NCBI GenBank assembly: GCA_021018815.1
Contig: JAITYX010000155.1
Span: forward strand, 62,001-126,000
DNA length: 64,000 bases
From: Talinum fruticosum
Taxonomy: Eukaryota > Streptophyta > Magnoliopsida > Caryophyllales > Talinaceae
Direction: 5' to 3'
Shown here: one piece after another, positions 57,732-64,000 of the stretch
Position numbering within the stretch: the first letter of the stretch is position 1
Layout: the number at the start of each line of letters is the position of its first letter
The notes under the pieces: generated by a model
What the model was told of the DNA's origin: nothing
Database searches by the model: none
The model's input: only the letters and a program-made list of their open reading frames with translations
Translations under genes and position numbers: made by a program

Positions 57732-58652
57732 ATGGCCTCTTGGCTTCGAGATCATCTAAGTCTAAGTAGTAGTAAGAGTACTAATGTGGTCAATAACAAG
57801 GAAATTAGTTGTCAAGTTGATTTCTCAAATTGGTCAATTCCAAAACAAAAGATAGAAACAATATATCAAATAGGCAAGTTTGATTTCAATATCGCTTTTT
57901 CAATAAAAGATCATGAAGAAACTTTCAATTTAGATGAAGAATTCCAAACTCTCAAGTTACTTTCAAATATTTCTATTAATAAATATAAAGAAAAATACAG
58001 ATATATTCATTTTGGTATGATTCAAATAGCTCTCAAACCTTTAACAAGATTAGGATTAGATTGTCCAATATTTATGGCTCTTAGAGACAATAGATTAATT
58101 GGTTACAAAGATTCATTAATAGCTATGATTCAAGCTAATACATGTAATGGTCCTATTTATTTCAATGGTTATCCAAATTATTCGGTCGATCTAAATGATC
58201 CCTGGATCATGGATACATTAATTTTAGATATTTATTTACAAAATGACTCAAAGGTACAATTTAGAGAACTTTCAAGAAATTTTGCTATTACTTATAGAGT
58301 TTATTTTAAATTACTTACTTCTCAACTTAATCCAAAATGCTTATTAAAACCCTCTCTCGATGAGACAATTTTAGTAAAAACAGAGTCCGAAAATATTTTA
58401 ACTTTTACTCCTAAATTATTAAAATGGAATGAGATAACTATTCCTCAAGAATTTATCATTCAAAATATTAGGCCTCCTAGAAATATTGCTCAAAAGAATA
58501 TTCAACAAGTAATTGAAAAACCCGATGGTAGAATATTAATAAAATTTAATTCTAATAATGAAAGAACTAGTTCTTCAAAACCTTCGAAAAGATTGATCTT
58601 CCTCGATCTTCCTTTTCTATGCCTCCAAGGTCTACTAGTTATGATTATTTGA
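57732..58652 (+). CDS. Caulimovirid movement protein ORF (endogenous copy)
   Basis: An uninterrupted 306-codon frame starting MASWLRDHLSLSSSK. The central part has the 30K movement-protein layout of caulimovirids: YRYIHFGMIQIALKPL, LGLDCPIFMALRDNR and a GPIYFNGYPNYSVDL block at residues about 95-155, then a conserved DPWIMDTLILDIYL-like stretch. In living viruses the protein opens plasmodesmata for cell-to-cell spread. The last 12 or so residues are out of the frame that continues downstream, so the true protein probably fused or led into the next ORF. This is the longest intact frame in the window. Whether it is expressed is unknown. Confidence 0.82.
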   Translation: MASWLRDHLSLSSSKSTNVVNNKEISCQVDFSNWSIPKQKIETIYQIGKFDFNIAFSIKDHEETFNLDEEFQTLKLLSNISINKYKEKYRYIHFGMIQIALKPLTRLGLDCPIFMALRDNRLIGYKDSLIAMIQANTCNGPIYFNGYPNYSVDLNDPWIMDTLILDIYLQNDSKVQFRELSRNFAITYRVYFKLLTSQLNPKCLLKPSLDETILVKTESENILTFTPKLLKWNEITIPQEFIIQNIRPPRNIAQKNIQQVIEKPDGRILIKFNSNNERTSSSKPSKRLIFLDLPFLCLQGLLVMII

Positions 58653-58960
58653 AAGATAATCACGTAGAAGAACCTCTTTCTTCTTCAAAAATTTATTATA
58701 AATCACCAATTGCAGAACCAATTGAAGAAGATAATTCTTCAATAGGCTCACCTACTCATTTAGTTATACAACCTCCTTCATATTCCTCTATCAATGTTAT
58801 CTCAAGACCTTTTGAAATTAATAAAGATTATTTAAGAAGAGATTTCGATTCAATACAAAATAGAGATAAAAAAGAATGGTTTTTATCTCATTTCGATCAA
58901 ACGAGTTCAAAAATTTATAAGGCAAGAGTGGTATTCATTAATGGAAAAATTAGAATGTAA
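58619..58960 (+). pseudogene. Caulimovirid polyprotein, segment after the movement domain
   Basis: A 113-codon frame overlaps the movement ORF by 34 bases in another frame. It is acidic and Ser/Pro-rich at the start (EEPLSSSKIYYKSP) and then has NKDYLRRDFDSIQNRDKKEW, a linker type found between movement and capsid regions of these viruses. The overlap could be a natural ORF junction or a later frameshift. Confidence 0.6.
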
Positions 58961-60056
58961 TATTCTGTTCTTTACATGGGGGACCATGTTTGCTAAAGAT
59001 AATAATTTACCGGATCCCCATGGTATTAAAGAAATTAATACTAATTAAGATCTTAGTAAAAAATGGACGTTATTAAATGGAAAAGAATTCTATTCGATAA
59101 CTCCTCCTTTATAAGAAATATTAATCCCAACAGATCAAGTTCATATTCCTGCCGCTCCTTTCAAAATAGGAAGAAATAATCCGGATAATTCTCAAGTAGA
59201 ATTAGATGATATTAAAAAGATTTATTATCAAAATAATTACACTAATCAAGTTTTACATACAGTTTCTCAACAGGTTAATATGGTTTCTACTCAATAGAAG
59301 CAATATCTAAAAAGAAGATATTGATCAATTATCCAAAAATTAGAAAATTTAGATTTAAATAGAGATTCTACAAAACCAGGATTTCTCAATGATATTTCAT
59401 CTCCTCTTATTAAATTCAATAAAAATAAAAATTTAGAAATTCCAGATAGTCCATTAATTAAGAAAATTGATGAAAAACTCAAACAAGCAGCCAGTTCAAG
59501 TAATACTCTTAATGTTTTAGACGTCTTTCAAGAAGATCAAGAAGTTACTAATATTAATAAAATCTTTAATAAAAAGAAATTCCTTATTATTCCGTAAGTA
59601 CTGCTCCGGATCTTCAACTTAAATCAATAAAATCAATAGTCACGAAGCTTTTGACGGTGGCTCCATCTATGAATGGAATCTAGATGGAAAATCCGAACAC
59701 GAAGCATTATTTATTCTCCATAGGATGATGATGGCATATGCTGCCTATACATCCAAAGGAGCTCCGAAACTCAAGCCTTTGAATTACTAATTTCAGGTTT
59801 CACAGGATCTTTAAAGTCTTGGTGGGAAAATTACATGACGGACGAAGAACGCCCGAGTATTAAAAATCATAAAGAAGCAAGTGTACACTTGAGTACACAC
59901 AATAGTTGTCAATCTTCTAGGTACTCCAAAAGACATGTTAAGTGGTCAAGAAATTCTATTGACTAATTTAAGATGACCTACTCTAGAAGATTACAATTGG
60001 TATAAAGATACCTATTTCACATATTTATTAAAAAGACAAGATTGTCGCCAGCCCTA
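58961..60056 (+). pseudogene. Caulimovirid capsid protein region, 5' part
   Basis: Broken frames carry FFTWGTMFAKDNNLPDPHG near 58969-59025, IPAAPFKIGRNNPDNS near 59140, a Lys/Asn-rich coiled-coil-like stretch, and SGFTGSLKSWWENYMTDEER (59790-59850), the clearest capsid motif. At least five stops or shifts lie at 59048, 59116, 59297, 59325 and 59598. It is cut at TTG (60057-60059) by the CACTA element. Confidence 0.75.
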
Positions 60057-60059
60057 TTG

Positions 60060-61706
60060 CACTATTAGAAAATCGTCATATAGCGACGGAAATAGCGACG
60101 GAAAAACGTTATTTAGCGACGGAATTTCAAAATTAGTGACGGAAAATTTCCGTCGCTGATTTTCGCGTCGCTAAAAATCGACGACGGAATTTTACGATTC
60201 CGTCGCCGATTAGCGACTGATTAGCGATGGAATTTAATTCCGTCGCTAATCCAATCAGCGACAGATTTTGCTCGTTCCGTCGGCTGAGTGGATTAGCGAC
60301 GGAATCAAATTTCGTCGCTAATCTGTCACTAATCGCCGACTGAATCGTAAAATTCCGTCGCTGATTTTTAGCGAATTTTTTTAAAAAATTTACAATTTTG
60401 TATAGTTTTGAGTGGTTAATACAAAAAAATCTACAATTAAATACAAATCGAAAATAATCCGGTAACATAACAACATCAAATTCAACTTTAATTCAAATAC
60501 AAAAATCATCTACAAACACAAAATCATAAATAATCCAACTTCAAACATCCATAAAAACTAATTGAAAATAAAAACAAGAGTAAACAAAGTAAATTATACA
60601 AACACAAGTTATGTTCTTCATCTTCGTTTTCCTCTTCTTCTTCCGCTTTCTCATTATCTTCATCTTCCACCTCATTCCAACCATGCCTATCAAAATAAGT
60701 TACATCAAATCCTCTAAAATGTGAAATTTTATAGTGAACAAAGTAAATTATAAATACAACCAACAATGAGGAAGGATCGAGAAAGCATACCTACAAGAGG
60801 TTAAAGGTGGTTAGTTGGTGACGTGTACGGCAGGTGGCGGTGGCGGAGGCGGGCGGCGAACGGCGGTGGCGGAGGTGGGCGACGAACGGCGTTGGCGAAC
60901 GATCGATTCGCCTCTCCCTCACTCTCTCACACTCCCACTTCTATTTGTCCTTATGTTTGCCGAGTCTCGTTGAAGTTCGGATTTTATATCGAAAATAGCG
61001 ACGGATTTAATCCATCGCTACTAAAAAATTTAATTAGCGACGGAAAATTCCGTCGCTAATTAAAAATTTTAAATTTTCAACAAATTTGAAAATTTAATAG
61101 CCCGCCAACGTAAAATTTTTCAAATTTTAATTTAGCGACGGAATCGGCGACGGAACCGTCCGTCGCCAACTAAAAATTTGAATTTTTTAAAATTTAAAAA
61201 AAGAAATGGGCGGCAAATTTAAATATGAAAATTCGGATTAGCGACGGAATTTTCCGTCGCTAATTCAAATTTCAAAATTTTTATATTTTTCAAATTACAG
61301 TAGGTGGCAAATTGAAAATTTTTAAAATTTTGAATTAGCGATGGAATTAGCGACGGAAAATTCCGTAGCTAATTAAAAAAATCAAAAATTACATTTAGCG
61401 ACGGATTGATTCCGTCGCTAAGTTAAAAATTTTAAAAATATATATAGCGACGGAATCAGCGGCGGACTGATTCCGTCGCTAATTATAAAAAAATTTAAAT
61501 TTTTTTTTTCAAAAATTTGTCGCTAATTTTTCAATTTCCGTCGCTAGGTCCGTCGCTAATGACTAAATTAGCGACGGAATTTAATTCCGTCGCTAGTTCA
61601 GTCGCTAATCCAGTTTTATCGACACATGTCGGATTCAGTCGCTAATTAGTGACGGACTTGATTCCGTCGCTAGTTTACGTCGCTATATATCGTTTTTGTA
61701 GTAGTG
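60060..61706. mobile_element. Non-autonomous CACTA element
   Basis: 1,647 bp bounded by CACTATTAGAAAATCGT at the left and the reverse complement of CACTACTACAAAAACGA at the right, with a perfect three-base target duplication TTG (60057-60059 and 61707-61709). More than two dozen copies of TAGCGACGGA in both orientations fill 60075-60370 and 60995-61690, the subterminal repeat arrays typical of En/Spm elements. No transposase. The centre (60380-60980) is unique sequence with a GGC-repeat block. Confidence 0.93.
60823..60910 (+). repeat. GGC-rich repeat in the CACTA centre
   Basis: Two imperfect copies of a ggtggcggaggygggcg-acgaacggc unit. It encodes a Gly/Arg stretch in a 78-codon frame (60823-61059) that runs into the subterminal repeats; probably not a gene. 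Confidence 0.6.
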
Positions 61707-61709
61707 TTG

Positions 61710-62496
61710 GAAAGAAAAATTCATATCAAGATTACCAAATCTATTCTCTCAAAGAATATTCAATAAATTAAAGGAAGTTACAGAGCCAAGACCCAATTCC
61801 ATATGATCAAATTACCATTGGTCAATTATTAGGATTTATTAAAAGGAAGGTATTTCATTATGTAATGAATTAAAACTACAAGCAAGATATTCAACGAGAT
61901 AAAGCAGACTACTCGAAAAGAATTAGGTTCTTTTTGTGAAGTCTTCTGTCTTCCAAAAGTGGAAGCCCCTTCGTTCAAAAAAGAAGAACTAATCAAAATA
62001 ATAAGAAAAAACAGTTCAATCGTAATAATAATAACAAAGTAAATACTCCTAATACAACTCCCAAGAAAAATACTCCAAAAAAGAAAACTACTAATAAAGC
62101 TACTTGTTTCAAATGTGGCAAACCAGGACATTATGCAAAAAATTGCAAAGTCAAAGAAAAATTAAATGAACTTTGTGAAGATAATCAAGAGATTAAAGAA
62201 AAGATTATTTTTTAATTGAACTCAAAGATACTCCAGTTAATTCAAATAACTCATCTTCTGATTCTGAAGACCATTGTCTTTATGAATTAGAAAGCAATTC
62301 AAGCGATTATTCATCGGGTAATGAATCATCAAGAATTTGTTACAAATGTATTAATATGATCAATACTACTAAAAATGAAAAAGAATTTTTGTTAGATTTA
62401 ATCGAACAAATTCAAGACCTCGAATTAAGGAAAGATTATTTAGAAAAACTCAAAAGAATCTTAATAAAAGAAGATTTATTAAAAACTACTCCTCCT
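61710..62496 (+). pseudogene. Caulimovirid capsid protein region, 3' part with zinc knuckle
   Basis: Resumes right of the CACTA target duplication with a KEKFISRLP-type stretch, Lys/Asn-rich basic text, and CFKCGKPGHYAKNCK at 62105-62149 (CCHC intact). An acidic Ser/Asp/Glu-rich region follows, then CYKCINMINTTKNEKEF and LLDLIEQIQDLELRKDYLEK, a closing motif of caulimovirid capsid regions. The frame runs straight into the right terminal repeat, so the polymerase ORF that should follow is deleted. Confidence 0.78.
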
Positions 62497-62633
62497 AATT
62501 TCAGTATTCATCTTTTGTTTTGAAAAATCATTTGTTAAATTAATTTGTCACTATTTTTCCTGTCATTCCAACCATACCTTAGTCTCCGAGCTGCATCCCT
62601 AGCTCCTAGATCGGTCCTATCCCCAACCGGTAT
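62497..62633 (+). repeat. Pararetrovirus terminal repeat, right copy
   Basis: 137 bp matching 57451-57586. It ends at GGTAT, the first bases of the primer site, and then changes to a TA repeat. Confidence 0.9.
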
Positions 62634-64000
62634 ATATATATATAGAGCATTTTATCTCTTACTTATCAATTAGAGTATTGGCCTTACATGTTTTAAACAT
62701 GTGGCATAACACCCTAAATTACCTACCTACCTTGAAGAAAAATTAGCTATTTTTTTCCTTTTAACTTTCCTAAGAAAAATATATGTGAAATTTTAGGGTG
62801 TTACAGTTGCTTTAATATAACACCTTTGAAATTTACGTTGGGGCCAATCCAGGTAGTTAGAATTCAATTTGGATCCTCAACAATGATGAATTTCCATTAT
62901 TAGAGCGTCGTGTAGACTTTATTGAAAGAGGGACTTAACAATACCAACAACAATTGTGGTGTTGTTATGGTGGTGGGCTTGATCGAGATTGTTAACTCCC
63001 CCCAATACTAACCCACACATCGTCACTTTCTTCATGGACAAATATTCTGAAACCACTACAAAAGGTGAAGCCATGCTCTACAAGGATAAGGTAGACTTTT
63101 TTAGACTGGAAAATTAAGAACGTGTTTTAGTTTTCAAGGTTGGGGGAGGGAGGGAGGAGAGATTGGTCAGTTCACTATTTTCCACCTTCAAAAATTAATT
63201 TAAAAACAAAAGAAAATATTTTTTAGTCTTTAAATCGAAAATTAGTTTAAGACTTAACTCGCTACTATCGATTACAGTAGTCTTTTAGTGCTTACTTATA
63301 TGATTTAGTTGCACGCTTAGGTGCCAAAAAAATCAATAGTTAGTTGCACATTTGAGTAAAATGCCGCTAACAAAAATTCATCTTCGGACAATTTAGATAT
63401 TCGAACAAAACAACCATACTTGGACCTGCCGAATTGCAAATTCAAACACCCTAACCAAATGATCGATGTCCGAACATGAATGCTAGAATTTGTGATATGA
63501 ACTTTTGGAAATAAGATTAGAATTATGTGTTTGACCAAACCCGACGCAAAATTTTGATGTTTGAACACAAATGTCCGAATTTTTTATTGAACATTTTGTA
63601 GATTCTAGACTAAATTACATCTAAACCCAAATGATCAAATCCTCGAATAGTAGTTTATCGGTCCATGACTGGATTGGCCTAGACCAAAGACAGATTAACA
63701 AAATTTTCAGGGCAGTGCACTGGACCGATTAAGGTAAGTCCGGTTGTCCTAGACCGCATTAGTGAAAACCTAGAATGGACTCGAACCGAACCTAACCTCG
63801 GACCAAAGTGTAGCTTGTTTGATTTTTTTCCCTCTTCTCTTGTAAACTAGATAAGTATTGAGTCCTTAGCTATACTAAATACAAAACAAAATCATGAAGC
63901 AATTTTTTGAGACTAAATAATTGAAAACTTTTACATACTTACTAACAACTCTTCATCTCGAATCAATTTACAAATATTATCGTTTTTCCCTAATCCGTAG
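62634..64000. other. Unassigned right flank
   Basis: Starts in a short TA run. It contains an imperfect inverted repeat (cataacaccctaaatt at 62705-62720 against aattttagggtgttaca at 62792-62808) that may be a small MITE or an LTR scrap. No gene is recognised to the window end. Confidence 0.4.

Larger units (their letters stand above)
57451..62633 (+). mobile_element. Endogenous caulimovirid (pararetrovirus) fragment
   Basis: A 5.2-kb block bounded by 136-bp direct repeats. A primer site follows the left repeat, then come a 30K-superfamily movement protein ORF and capsid-protein ORFs with a CCHC knuckle. No protease, RT or RNase H is present, so it cannot replicate by itself. The A/T-rich codon use is unlike the surrounding retrotransposons. 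The MP/CP text resembles endogenous caulimovirids of the florendovirus/petuvirus type; the genus is inference. A CACTA element interrupts it. Confidence 0.82.

Noticed and set aside
60133..60468. 111-codon minus-strand frame with internal repeats
   Set aside because: Translation of the CACTA subterminal repeats (TAGCGACGGA), not a protein gene.
60060..61706. CRISPR-like array of short repeats
   Set aside because: The repeats occur in both orientations with irregular spacing inside a transposon with CACTA ends; this is plant DNA.

Overview
The window is plant nuclear DNA made almost wholly of nested, decayed transposable elements. I found no intact host gene, tRNA, rRNA or CRISPR array. The plant signs are Ty1/copia elements of about 11 kb with an extra 3' ORF (SIRE/Maximus-like), a Ty3/gypsy Tat-type element with two RNase H domains and an antisense plant-mobile-domain gene, a chromovirus pol fragment, an endogenous caulimovirid, a CACTA element and a hAT-like MITE. 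The host is a flowering plant; I cannot name the species. Copy names used here: C1, C2 and C3 are the three long copia elements; LTR-A and LTR-B are the two 3-kb solo LTRs.

Left block (1-28.5 kb): remains of one plus-strand Tat element. An inverted Tat LTR (826-2503) abuts a truncated RT. Pol runs 2504-3610 and 6549-8260 and is split inside the second RNase H by LTR-A (3611-6548). Downstream, an antisense gene (24.4 to 8.76 kb, minus strand) with its own TATA box carries plant-mobile-domain motifs and is split by C1 (11891-22885). C1 is complete in structure, with LTRs, PBS, gag-PR-INT-RT-RH, an env-position ORF and PPT. The Tat 3' LTR starts at 25113 and holds a solo copia LTR (25972-27601, target duplication AGTTA).

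Middle block (28.5-57 kb): a chromovirus RNH-INT-chromodomain fragment and the start of its 3' LTR were hit by C3 (31390-56959, target duplication CTAGT). C3 contains C2 on the opposite strand (35851-46926, GTAAG) inside its integrase, LTR-B (49810-53155, ACATC) and a hAT-like MITE (53817-54295), both inside its third ORF. The order of insertion can be read from the nesting.

Right block (57.4-62.6 kb): an endogenous pararetrovirus fragment with a 30K-type movement protein ORF, broken capsid-protein ORFs with a CCHC knuckle, a tRNA-Met-type primer site and 136-bp terminal direct repeats, but no protease-RT-RNase H. A non-autonomous CACTA element (60060-61706, target duplication TTG) sits in its capsid region. 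The last 1.4 kb has no recognisable gene.

All element genes carry stops or frameshifts. Boundaries at target duplications are exact; domain limits in degraded ORFs are approximate and were judged by eye.
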